Shown one piece after another: positions 56,960 to 64,000 of a DNA stretch of 64,000 bases. The notes below the pieces were generated by a model, which ran no database searches, had not been told where the DNA came from, and saw only the letters and a program-made list of their open reading frames with translations. Each line of letters starts with the position of its first letter. Positions within the stretch are counted from its first letter, which is position 1. Made by a program: the position numbers and the translations under genes. The stretch comes from Terriglobia bacterium (lineage in GTDB: Bacteria > Acidobacteriota > Terriglobia > Terriglobales > Acidobacteriaceae), in the NCBI GenBank assembly GCA_020073645.1, contig JAIQET010000001.1, positions 186,001-250,000 of the forward strand, given 5' to 3'.

Positions 56960-57244
56960 ATGGAATCGGCAAAGGTAGGCAAGCGAGGCGCGATCGTTGT
57001 ACCGGCCAGGCTGCGCAAGCGCTTTGGCCTTGAGGAAGGCAGTATTGTGATCGCCGAAGAGAAAGAGGATGGCATCCTGATTCGCCCCGCGGTCGTCGTC
57101 CCGGTAGAACGATACAGCCCCGAGCGCAAGGCGGAATTTCTTCTGTCCACTGCCACGTCCGAAGCCGACTACCGCAGTGCGCGAAAGGCGGTCCGCAAGC
57201 TCGGCCTCGACCCCGATTCCATTCCCCACCCGCGGCCTTCTTAA
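56960..57244 (+). CDS. AbrB/MazE-type antitoxin
   Basis: A 94-residue protein. ATG 56960 gives MESAKVGKRGAIVVPARLRKRFGLEEGSIVIAEEKEDGILIRPAVV, a SpoVT/AbrB swapped-hairpin DNA-binding domain, and then a charged C-terminal half (YSPERKAEFLLSTATSEADYRSARKAVRKLGLDP) that likely binds the toxin. Its stop TAA directly abuts the toxin ATG (TAAATG). The promoter carries a palindrome. Confidence 0.88.
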   Translation: MESAKVGKRGAIVVPARLRKRFGLEEGSIVIAEEKEDGILIRPAVVVPVERYSPERKAEFLLSTATSEADYRSARKAVRKLGLDPDSIPHPRPS

Positions 57245-57646
57245 ATGGACCGGCTGTTCCTCGACGCCAATGTCCTCTTCTCCGCTGCCTACCGGCCGGA
57301 TGCCGGACTTCTTCAACTCTGGAGGTTAAGAAACGTAGCGCTATGCAGTTCGCGCTATGCGCTGGAGGAAGCCAGGATCAACCTGACCGACGAAGATCAG
57401 CAAATACGCCTCACGAAGCTGTCGGGGGTGATCCAGTTGTTCGATGCGGCTCGACGAGACCTTCCGCGCGGCATTTCCCTGCCGGAAAAAGACAGCCCGA
57501 TCCTGCTGGCGGCGATTGAAGCCCGCGCCACCCATCTGCTGACCGGTGATGTCCGACACTTCGGCCAGTACTTGGGCAAGAAGATTGATGGCATAAGGAT
57601 TGTGCTGCCGGGAGAATACCTGAGGATGCGTGCTCAGGCCACGTAA
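57245..57646 (+). CDS. PIN-domain toxin (VapC-like)
   Basis: A 133-residue ribonuclease toxin. MDRLFLDANVLFSAAY provides Asp7 of the active site; the central Glu (SRYALEEARINL) and late acidic residues near ILLAAIEARATHLLTGDVRHFGQ complete the PIN pattern. It starts at the base after the antitoxin stop. AbrB-PIN pairs of this order are known toxin-antitoxin systems. Confidence 0.88.
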   Translation: MDRLFLDANVLFSAAYRPDAGLLQLWRLRNVALCSSRYALEEARINLTDEDQQIRLTKLSGVIQLFDAARRDLPRGISLPEKDSPILLAAIEARATHLLTGDVRHFGQYLGKKIDGIRIVLPGEYLRMRAQAT

Positions 57647-57698
57647 CAGCTAGCGCCACCTTTGTTCCTCATCAGGGCTAGTGGCTGAAGATTGGCGT

Positions 57699-59378
57699 CT
57701 AGCTCTGCATCGGCACTTTCACGCCCCTCTTCCCCGCGAACTCCTTCGCCTCCTCATACCCCGCATCCACGTGCCGGATCACGCCCATGCCGGGATCGGT
57801 AGTCAGCACCCGTTCAATCCGCTTGGCCATCATCTCGGTGCCGTCGGCGACCGTGACTTGTCCGGCGTGCAGCGAGTAGCCAATGCCCACGCCGCCGCCG
57901 TTATGAACCGATACCCACGATGCGCCGGCGGCCGTATTGATCAATGCGTTCAAGATCGGCCAATCCGCGACCGCGTCGCTGCCGTCTTTCATGCTTTCGG
58001 TCTCGCGGAAGGGAGATGCCACGGAACCGCAATCGAGGTGATCCCGACCGATCACGATGGGAGCTTTAATCTTGCCCTTCTTAACCAGTTCGTTCATCGC
58101 CAGGCCGAACTGCGCGCGCTCGCCGTAACCGAGCCAGCAGATTCGTGCCGGCAGTCCCTGAAACTTAATGCGCTTGCGAGCCAGGTCAATCCAGCGGCGC
58201 AGAATGCGGTTGTCCGGGAACAACTCCAACACCAGATCGTCGGTTACGTGAATGTCGGACGGTTCGCCCGAGAGCGCCACCCAGCGGAACGGGCCTCGGC
58301 CTTCGCAGAACAGTGGGCGGATGTAGGCGGGAACAAATCCCGGAAAGTCGTAGGCGTTCTTCACGCCACGCTGGAAGGCGAAGGTGCGGATATTGTTGCC
58401 GTAATCGAACGTGACCGAGCCCATCTTTTGCAGGCGCAGCATGCCTTCGACGTGGCGGGCGATCGCATTCAGCGATCGCTCCTGGTAGGCATGCGGATCG
58501 CGCTGGCGTAGCTCGAGGGCTTCCTCGAACGTCATGCCGTTGGGCACGTAGCCGTTCAGCGGATCGTGGGCGGAAGTCTGATCGGTCAGGATGTCAGGCG
58601 CCACGCCACGCTCGGCTAACTCGGGAATGACATCGGCGCAGTTCCCCACCAACCCGACGGAAACATTTTCTTTCTTGCGCACGGCGTTTTTCAGGATGCG
58701 TAGCGCCTCGTCGAGCGTCGTGACCATGAAGTCGCAATAGCCGGTCTTCAGGCGCTTCTTGATGCGCTCGGGATCGACATCAATGCCCAGGAAGGCCGCG
58801 CCGGTCATGGTCGCCGCTAAGGGCTGCGCGCCGCCCATGCCGCCCATGCCACCGCTCACGATCAGCTTGCCTGCCAGATCGCCGGCAAAATGCTTCTCGC
58901 CCGCTGCTGCAAACGTCTCGAACGTGCCTTGCACAATGCCCTGCGAGCCAATATAAATCCACGAACCCGCGGTCATCTGGCCGTACATCATCAGGCCGGC
59001 GCGTTCCAGTTCGTTGAACTTCTCCCAGTTCGACCAGTGGCCCACCAGGTTGGAGTTGGCAATCAGGACCCGCGGTGCATATTCGTGCGTCTTAAAGATG
59101 CCCACTGGCTTGCCGGATTGCACCAGCAGGGTTTCGTCATTCTCCAGCCTCTTGAGCGAGGCGATGATGGCGTGGTAGGCCTCCCAACTGCGCGCGGCGC
59201 GGCCGGTTCCACCGTAGACGACGAGGTCCTTCGGCCGCTCGCCCACCTCTTCATCGAGGTTGTTCATAAGCATGCGCATGGCCGCTTCCTGCTGCCAGCT
59301 TTTGCAGGAGATGGCCGTGCCCCGTGGCGCACGGATGGGAATGTAGGTTGACGGTGTAATGTCTGTTTCAACCGGCAT
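57699..59378 (-). CDS. hutU: Urocanate hydratase
   Basis: A 559-residue NAD-dependent enzyme that hydrates urocanate in histidine degradation. [16 protein letters not shown] is the NAD-binding Rossmann motif, [26 protein letters not shown]-like residues precede it, and [29 protein letters not shown] holds the family's conserved Cys. Length is normal. Its 5' region ends 97 bases before the IS3-type element, which may have altered its promoter. Confidence 0.96.
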   Translation of the reverse strand: MPVETDITPSTYIPIRAPRGTAISCKSWQQEAAMRMLMNNLDEEVGERPKDLVVYGGTGRAARSWEAYHAIIASLKRLENDETLLVQSGKPVGIFKTHEYAPRVLIANSNLVGHWSNWEKFNELERAGLMMYGQMTAGSWIYIGSQGIVQGTFETFAAAGEKHFAGDLAGKLIVSGGMGGMGGAQPLAATMTGAAFLGIDVDPERIKKRLKTGYCDFMVTTLDEALRILKNAVRKKENVSVGLVGNCADVIPELAERGVAPDILTDQTSAHDPLNGYVPNGMTFEEALELRQRDPHAYQERSLNAIARHVEGMLRLQKMGSVTFDYGNNIRTFAFQRGVKNAYDFPGFVPAYIRPLFCEGRGPFRWVALSGEPSDIHVTDDLVLELFPDNRILRRWIDLARKRIKFQGLPARICWLGYGERAQFGLAMNELVKKGKIKAPIVIGRDHLDCGSVASPFRETESMKDGSDAVADWPILNALINTAAGASWVSVHNGGGVGIGYSLHAGQVTVADGTEMMAKRIERVLTTDPGMGVIRHVDAGYEEAKEFAGKRGVKVPMQS

Positions 59379-59448
59379 GAATCAATGGTAGTGCTTCGGC
59401 GGAAAGTGTTCAAATCACGGAATACTTCAGAGTACGCTGAGACCTTCT

Positions 59449-59475
59449 GGGTACTGGGTACTAGGTACTAGGTAC
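59449..59475. repeat. Heptanucleotide tandem array C
   Basis: GGGTACT, GGGTACT, AGGTACT, AGGTACT (59449-59476; the last base is shared with the IS end). The same unit forms array D at 60542, on the far side of the IS. It is upstream of hutU. Confidence 0.8.
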
Positions 59476-59554
59476 TGAGCGGCTCCCCATTTTCTGAGAC
59501 ACACTGAGGGTTAGTTTCCGGCAAAATCTACTACCTGAGAAGGGGAGGTTTGCC

Positions 59555-59821
59555 GTGAAGAGGAAACGCTTTTCTGTGGAGCAGATCGTGGCGGTGTTGA
59601 AGCAGGCCGAGGTGGGGGTGCCGGTGGCGGAGCTGATCCGCCAGGTGGGGATCACGGAGCAGACGCTGTATCGGTGGAAGAAGCAGTACAAGGGACTGGA
59701 GACCGACCAGGTCCGCCAGTTCAAGCAGCTGCAGGAAGAGAACGGGCGGCTGAAGCGTCTGGTGGCGGAGCTGACGTTGGACAAGACGATGCTCCAGGAC
59801 GTGCTGGCAAAAAAACTGTGA
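59555..59821 (+). CDS. IS3-type transposase orfA
   Basis: An 88-residue helix-turn-helix protein (MKRKRFSVEQIVAVLKQAEVGVPVAELIRQVGITEQTLYRWKKQYKGLE) with a C-terminal leucine-zipper-like helix. It ends at TGA 59819-59821, but A-AAA-AAA (59809-59815) just before is a classic -1 slippery site that would fuse it to orfB. Confidence 0.92.
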   Translation: MKRKRFSVEQIVAVLKQAEVGVPVAELIRQVGITEQTLYRWKKQYKGLETDQVRQFKQLQEENGRLKRLVAELTLDKTMLQDVLAKKL

Positions 59822-60465
59822 CGCCCTCGCGGCGCCGCCCGGTGGTGAGCTATTTGCACGACACCTATCGGGTGAGCGAGCGGCGTGCGTGCCGTGTGGC
59901 GCGGATTCCGGTCTCGACCTTCCGCTATGCGAGCAGACAGGAGCCAAGGACAGCACTGCGGCTGCGGATTCGGGAGATCGCTCAAACTCGGGTTCGTTAC
60001 GGCTACCGGAAAATCCGAGTGCTTCTGAATCGAGAGGGCTGGAAGGTGGGGAAGAAGCTGGTGTATCTGAAGGGCGAAGATGTGGTGGGTGCATTGAATC
60101 AGATCCGAGGAAGGCGCGGAGTTCCGAAGGGGTTGTTCTGTGACAACGGGTCGGAGTTTACCAGTCAGATCATGGACCTGTGGGCGTATCACAACCGGGT
60201 GCAGATCGACTTCTCCCGGCCAGGAAAACCGACCGACAACGCGCACGTGGAATCGTTTAACGGCACCTTGCGCGCGGAGTGTTTGGATGTGCACTGGTTC
60301 GCGACGCTGACCGAAGCCAAGCAACTGATCGAGTCTTGGAGGCGGGAATACAATGAGAGTCGTCCTCACAGGTCTCTGGGAGAACGGACACCGAGTGAGT
60401 TCGCTTGTCAGATCGCTCTGAATGGCGATCTGCCAAGCTCACAAGCTGCCGAAAACTCACCTTGA
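59809..60465 (+). pseudogene. IS3-type transposase orfB, internally deleted
   Basis: The -1 frame after the slip reads KKTVTPSRRRPVVSYLHDTYRVSERRACRVARIP, a normal orfB start, then KLVY is joined directly to LKGEDVVGALNQIRG near 60061-60072. About 90 residues that normally carry the first catalytic Asp (the W-x-MDF region) are missing. The second Asp (FCDNGSEFTSQ) and the Glu (AHVESFNGTLRAECL) remain. Since it is in frame, the product is stable but should be inactive. Confidence 0.85.
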
Positions 60466-60541
60466 AAGTGTTACAGGAAAAGGGGACCGATCAACGCGGA
60501 AACTGTCGTATGATCTCGTGCGCGAAGGACGGGGGCAGGTC

Positions 60542-60575
60542 AGGACTAGGTACTAGGTACTAGGTACTGGGTACT
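60542..60575. repeat. Heptanucleotide tandem array D
   Basis: A partial AGGACT, then AGGTACT three times and GGGTACT (60542-60575), ending one base before the pseudopilin stop codon region. Same unit as array C on the other side of the IS. Confidence 0.8.
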
Positions 60576-60576
60576 G

Positions 60577-60978
60577 CTACCACGTGCTGTACGCCGTCCC
60601 GTCACTGGAGACCTGGCTGGACGAACTCTTCACATCCCAGATCCCGGTTTCCTGCTGATCGGGGGACGCAATAGTGTCCTCCTGCACGGCTTCCCAGTCG
60701 GGCTTGCCGGTCATCGGATCGTTGGGGATCTGCTTGATGTATCCCGCGGACACCAAATCATCGAGCGACTGCGGGGCTTTCTGCTTGTCGAGGGTGTATT
60801 GCGAGATCAACGACCGCAGAGTGAACAGGTTCTGCCGCAGCACCCCCTCTCTGGCGTGAAGGATGGAGATCCGGTACGCGGGAATCGCGATCGAGACCAG
60901 AATCAGCATGATGCTGATCACGATCATCAGCTCAATCAAGGTGAAGCCACGGCTCTGCTTGCTGCGGAGTCTTACCAT
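60577..60978 (-). CDS. Type II secretion/type IV pilus-like pseudopilin
   Basis: A 133-residue prepilin. The leader MVRLRSKQSRG-FTLIELMIVISIMLILVSIAIPAY is cleaved before Phe, with Glu at +5. The C-terminal part (NDPMTGKPDWEAV) is GspG-like. It starts immediately after the stop of the next pseudopilin gene (TAAATG), so it is in the same operon. Confidence 0.92.
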   Translation of the reverse strand: MVRLRSKQSRGFTLIELMIVISIMLILVSIAIPAYRISILHAREGVLRQNLFTLRSLISQYTLDKQKAPQSLDDLVSAGYIKQIPNDPMTGKPDWEAVQEDTIASPDQQETGIWDVKSSSSQVSSDGTAYSTW

Positions 60979-61461
60979 TTACCAATCCTTGTACTTGGTG
61001 CCGTCGAGAGCCTCACCTTGCGATTTCGTGTACACGTCGAAAATGTTCTGTCCACCCCAGGAGTCCGAATCGGGATCGTCCTGCATCGAGCGCAATCCCC
61101 AGTCGGTGTTGCCCGTCATCGGATCCGTCGGAATCTTGCGCAGGAAGCGCAGCTTCTTTCCGGCCACGTCCACACCGTTCACCAAGGTGTCGAGATCGGG
61201 GGGATATCCCTCCGTTCCCACCTTGATCTGGAAGGCGCCTCGATCGGCGGCATCCTTGTAGCGGTCAACGGCGTCACGCATCTCCCACAGGTCGTTGCGC
61301 AACTCGTGTTCTCTCTCGCGCTTGATCGCGACCCGCGCCATGGGTATGGCCAACCCGGTCAGGATCACCAGGATGGCGGTGGCAACGATCAACTCGATGA
61401 GCGTGAATCCCCGCCTGCGCCGCCGCCCGCAAGTTTTCTCAATACCAACTTCTGACTTCAT
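60979..61461 (-). CDS. GspG-like pseudopilin
   Basis: About 160 residues. ATG 61461 leads to the prepilin motif RRRRRG-FTLIELIVATAILVILTGLAIPM. The C-terminal IPTDPMTGNTDWGLRSMQDDPDSDSWGGQNIFDVY has the Ca-loop and PMTG features of major pseudopilins. It is followed directly by the second pseudopilin and preceded by the secretin gene. Confidence 0.92.
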   Translation of the reverse strand: MKSEVGIEKTCGRRRRRGFTLIELIVATAILVILTGLAIPMARVAIKREREHELRNDLWEMRDAVDRYKDAADRGAFQIKVGTEGYPPDLDTLVNGVDVAGKKLRFLRKIPTDPMTGNTDWGLRSMQDDPDSDSWGGQNIFDVYTKSQGEALDGTKYKDW

Positions 61462-61512
61462 AGGAACTTCAAAACTCGATCTGGAGAACGATGCCTCAGC
61501 CGAAAACACGGC

Positions 61513-63837
61513 CTACTGAATCACCACGGTGGAGACTGCCCCAGCCACCGGCATGGGCTGCATTCCGGGATCGCGCGCGCCTCCCTTGGAAATGGTGACG
61601 GCGGATTGTCCGTTTCCCTTGGCCAGGAAGGTCAAGGTCACCACCGCGCCTTGCCCGGAAACTCCGCCCGCGCCCGGTGGCCGCGTCGCCGTGATCTGCA
61701 GCGTGCCACTCTGATCGTCATCGCGATGCACTAACGCCACCGCCTGGCCATCCTGCGACAGAAAGCCTCCGTTGGAGACGTTCACCACCTGCAGCACCTT
61801 GGGATCGTAACTAACTTGCAGCGGCACGGAGTACACGTTTTGCGCGCCCGAAAGCAGAATGTTCACTGCAAAGGTGGATCCCGGCGCCTGCCGCACGTTC
61901 GGCGGATCGAAGATGAAACTGGCGGCACCGGCGGGGTTTGCCTGTGGCTCTGTTCCCTGTTGAGGCGGCGCCTGCGGATTGGGTGAGGCTGGCGCTGGCG
62001 GCGCGGGAGAAGGCGGCGGTGTAGTTCCCGGAGCCGGAGTCTGTCCCGCAGGCGCCGGGGCCGGCGGCCGACTCACCCGGCGCAACTCGATGGCGCTGGC
62101 CGTGCCCACATCCAGTGCTTCCTGGTTCATTGCACTAATGTCAGGCGCCCGCACGATGTGCGGAATGAGGGCAAAAACGATTTCGTTTTCCTTGTGTTCG
62201 GTGTTGGTCTGCGAGAACAGGTATTTCAGAATGGGAACCTGGGCCAGCCCGGGAATCCCGCTCAGGGCCTTGGTTGTGGTGTCCTCCAGGATGCCGCCCA
62301 GCAGGTTCACCTCGCCTTCCTTCAAGCGAATCTCGTGTTCAATCTTTCTCTGCCCGATCACCGGCTGGCTGATTCCCCCGATGTTGGTGGTCGAGGTAAC
62401 AGCCGACACATCGAGCGACACCTTCAGGGTTACCTCACGTCCGGCGTGCACCTTGGGCGTGATGTCAATATTCACGCCTACGTCCAGATACTGGAATTGC
62501 GTGTTCACCAGCGGATTGATGCCTACGCCGCCGATGCCGGGCTGGAACGATCCCGTCGCCACTGGCACGCGATCGCCAATTTTCAGGCTGGCCTTCTGCC
62601 CGTCCAGCGCGCGAATCTGCGGATTCTGGATAATCTTTACGCTGCTGTCGCTCATCATCGCAGTCGCGGTGGCGGGAGGGATGGTGACGGTAAAGTCGGT
62701 GGCGTTCAGGTTTCCGAGCCGATTCAGATTGATCTGGTTAGGTGTGCCCGAGGTTCCGCCCGTGTTGGTCGTGGTCGTGCCCCCGGTAGTGGTGGCGGCA
62801 GTGGTGTTGAAGTTGTTCTGCAAGGCCACGGTGGCGCTGGTCGGGGGATTGATCCCCAGGTTCCTCATCTTGTCTTTACTAACCTGCATGACCGCCACTT
62901 CCACGATCACTTCCGGCTTGGCCTTGTCGAGGTCATTCACGAGTTTCTGCGCCAGGGCAATCTGGTCGGGCGTGCCGCGCACCACCAGAGCACCTTGCGA
63001 GGTCAAGGGCTGAATGCGGGAAATTTCCAGGATCTGCCGCAGCGCGTTCACCACGTCCTGCAGCTCCGTCGGCTGGGAAAGATTGGCCAGGTAGAAAGTC
63101 TTGATGACGCTTTGCTCCAGGTCTTTGCGTTTCGCCGGAGTGTCGCTGGCCACAAAAATGGTGTTGGGAGTGACTGGCCGCCAAAAGGTTTTCGATTCCA
63201 GCGCAATGATCTCCAGCGCCTCTTCCAGCGTCACCCCGTTCAATTCGATCTTGATGCGGCGGGAAGTGTAGTCGGGATCAAACAGCACATTGATCGCGGC
63301 CAGCTTACCGACCGTTTCGTAGATCATCTTGGTGTCTTCGGTGAGCTTCAGCGTGATAGGGACGCTCGAGATGGGAGCCAGATCGACCGGACCCCCGGCC
63401 TCGGCCAGGCGCTTTTGCAAGTCGGTCTGGGGAGGCGGGGCCGCCGCCTGAGGGGGCGCTTGGGCCGCCTGGATCATCTTCCGGGTGCGCTTGATTTCCT
63501 GCTGGGCAATAAAGCTGGACGGATCGATCGCCGCTCCTTTCTGGAAAGCGGCCAGCGCTTCTTCCAGTTTGCCCGCCTCCAGCAGCAACTCGCCGCGATG
63601 AACCGCTGAGGCCCCTGCCAGGAATCGCGTTCGCTCGTACGGAGCGCGGTATTTCAGGTCCCTGGGCTTCAGATCAAAGGCCTGCTTGTAGTACTCGTAA
63701 GCTTGCTCGTAGTCCTGGCGTGCCTCGGCGTCTTTCCCCTTCTCGTATAAGGACTTGGCCTTATCGGCCGCGGCAGGCATAGTTACAGCCAGGACGAGGA
63801 AGAAGATTCCCGCCGGGCCAATCAGACGTTTCATCAA
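61513..63837 (-). CDS. Secretin with N-terminal TPR and C-terminal cohesin-like domain
   Basis: A 774-residue outer-membrane secretin. Signal peptide at 1-24; TPR-like helices at 25-125; an STN-type N-domain at about 155-240 and a NolW-like N1 domain (about 245-305); the secretin core at about 385-570 (KIIQNPQIRALDGQKASLKIGDRVPVATG; the VPILKYLF segment); a Pro-rich linker (590-635); and a cohesin-like beta-sandwich (640-774: FIFDPPNVRQAPGSTFAVNILLSGAQNVYSVPLQVSYDPKVLQVVNV). With the two pseudopilins it forms a type II-like or pilus-like system. The cohesin part is unusual in a secretin. Confidence 0.88.
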   Translation of the reverse strand: MMKRLIGPAGIFFLVLAVTMPAAADKAKSLYEKGKDAEARQDYEQAYEYYKQAFDLKPRDLKYRAPYERTRFLAGASAVHRGELLLEAGKLEEALAAFQKGAAIDPSSFIAQQEIKRTRKMIQAAQAPPQAAAPPPQTDLQKRLAEAGGPVDLAPISSVPITLKLTEDTKMIYETVGKLAAINVLFDPDYTSRRIKIELNGVTLEEALEIIALESKTFWRPVTPNTIFVASDTPAKRKDLEQSVIKTFYLANLSQPTELQDVVNALRQILEISRIQPLTSQGALVVRGTPDQIALAQKLVNDLDKAKPEVIVEVAVMQVSKDKMRNLGINPPTSATVALQNNFNTTAATTTGGTTTTNTGGTSGTPNQINLNRLGNLNATDFTVTIPPATATAMMSDSSVKIIQNPQIRALDGQKASLKIGDRVPVATGSFQPGIGGVGINPLVNTQFQYLDVGVNIDITPKVHAGREVTLKVSLDVSAVTSTTNIGGISQPVIGQRKIEHEIRLKEGEVNLLGGILEDTTTKALSGIPGLAQVPILKYLFSQTNTEHKENEIVFALIPHIVRAPDISAMNQEALDVGTASAIELRRVSRPPAPAPAGQTPAPGTTPPPSPAPPAPASPNPQAPPQQGTEPQANPAGAASFIFDPPNVRQAPGSTFAVNILLSGAQNVYSVPLQVSYDPKVLQVVNVSNGGFLSQDGQAVALVHRDDDQSGTLQITATRPPGAGGVSGQGAVVTLTFLAKGNGQSAVTISKGGARDPGMQPMPVAGAVSTVVIQ

Positions 63838-63927
63838 TGGTCCCTCGCAGAAAGTCTTCGGCTGCGGGTCGGCCGAGGCCCGGGGAGTGGGCTTTCAATT
63901 CCCGCCGAAGAAGACGTACGCGGCGTG

Positions 63928-63949
63928 ATTATAGCATCGCTTCGAAGCG
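63928..63949 (-). promoter_or_regulatory. Candidate promoter of the secretin operon with palindrome
   Basis: On the minus strand TATAAT (63933-63928) is a good -10. Just upstream, CGCTTCGAAGCG (63938-63949) is a perfect 12-bp palindrome in the spacer, where a repressor would block the polymerase. No clear -35 is seen. The start codon is 91 bases downstream. Confidence 0.5.
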
Positions 63950-64000
63950 TACCGAAGTTACTGCTGTGGTAGCAGTTAAACTCAGTAGTGCTAATCCCGC

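Larger units (their letters stand above)
59476..60493 (+). mobile_element. IS3-family insertion sequence (internally deleted)
   Basis: About 1018 bases. The left end TGAGCGG-CTCCCC-ATTTTCTGAGACAC and the inverse of the right end TGATCGG-TCCCC-TTTTCCTGTAACAC are imperfect terminal inverted repeats of about 26 bp with TG...CA ends. Inside are orfA and orfB. No target duplication is visible. The two AGGTACT arrays flank it, so it may have inserted in or beside one array. Confidence 0.85.

Overview
The window looks like chromosomal DNA of a high-GC member of the Acidobacteriota, probably the Terriglobia/Koribacter side of the phylum. The support is the mixture of gene families: an Oar-like TonB-dependent receptor with an N-terminal carboxypeptidase-regulatory domain, a PCYCGC-motif secreted protein, a VPS10/BNR-propeller protein, a secretin fused to a cohesin domain, a REP-associated transposase with its repeats, and many GTG/TTG starts. 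This is an inference from gene content; no 16S gene is present.

Layout. 1-2.4 kb: two tandem paralogous secreted proteins (one cut by the window edge) and a DHDPS/HOGA-type aldolase. 2.5-8.3 kb: carB, a RAYT transposase with REP hairpins, carA and lepB, all on the minus strand. 8.4-12.4 kb: plus-strand PCYCGC protein, TPR protein, yvcK and glmU. 12.4-18.5 kb: minus-strand secreted protein, PF04185-type phosphoesterase, ftcD, a PagL-like deacylase and an SDR. 18.6-21.1 kb: glutaredoxin-like protein, an unknown protein and an acyl-CoA ligase. 21.1-24.6 kb: EVE protein, small secreted protein and the CIRCE-controlled groES-groEL operon. 24.7-31.8 kb: MscL with a zinc ribbon, multicopper oxidase, Oar-type receptor and its neighbouring LacI regulator. 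31.9-37.6 kb: a plus-strand run of a TPR protein, a small membrane protein, two COG3379-like phosphodiesterases and a protein of three 41-residue repeats. 37.6-46.6 kb: a minus-strand TetR-MFP-RND pump-cytochrome c-VPS10 run. 46.7-50.7 kb: GH1 glycosidase, GT2, metallophosphoesterase, PhoU-like protein and a small protein. 50.8-55.2 kb: a sensory cluster (CHASE3/PAS histidine kinase, NarL-type regulator, single-domain regulator, FNR-like regulator, zinc-ribbon protein). 55.3-59.4 kb: tRNA-Phe, hutI, an AbrB/PIN toxin-antitoxin pair and hutU. 59.5-60.5 kb: a decayed IS3-family element. 60.6-63.8 kb: two pseudopilins and the secretin-cohesin protein.

How the genes work together. carA/carB make carbamoyl phosphate for pyrimidines and arginine. 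hutU, hutI and ftcD supply three of the four steps of histidine degradation, though they are split by 40 kb and by a toxin-antitoxin pair; hutH is not in the window. GroES/GroEL fold proteins under HrcA control. The sensory cluster has two copies of one palindrome (ACTAGG-N6-CCTAGT) at almost the same distance from two start codons, which suggests a local regulon.

The most unusual structure is outside genes. At six intergenic places there are short tandem arrays with different sequences but the same 7-base period (17745, 21524, 22745, 40831, 59449, 60542). Together with REP hairpins they form a repeat layer that the genes do not explain.
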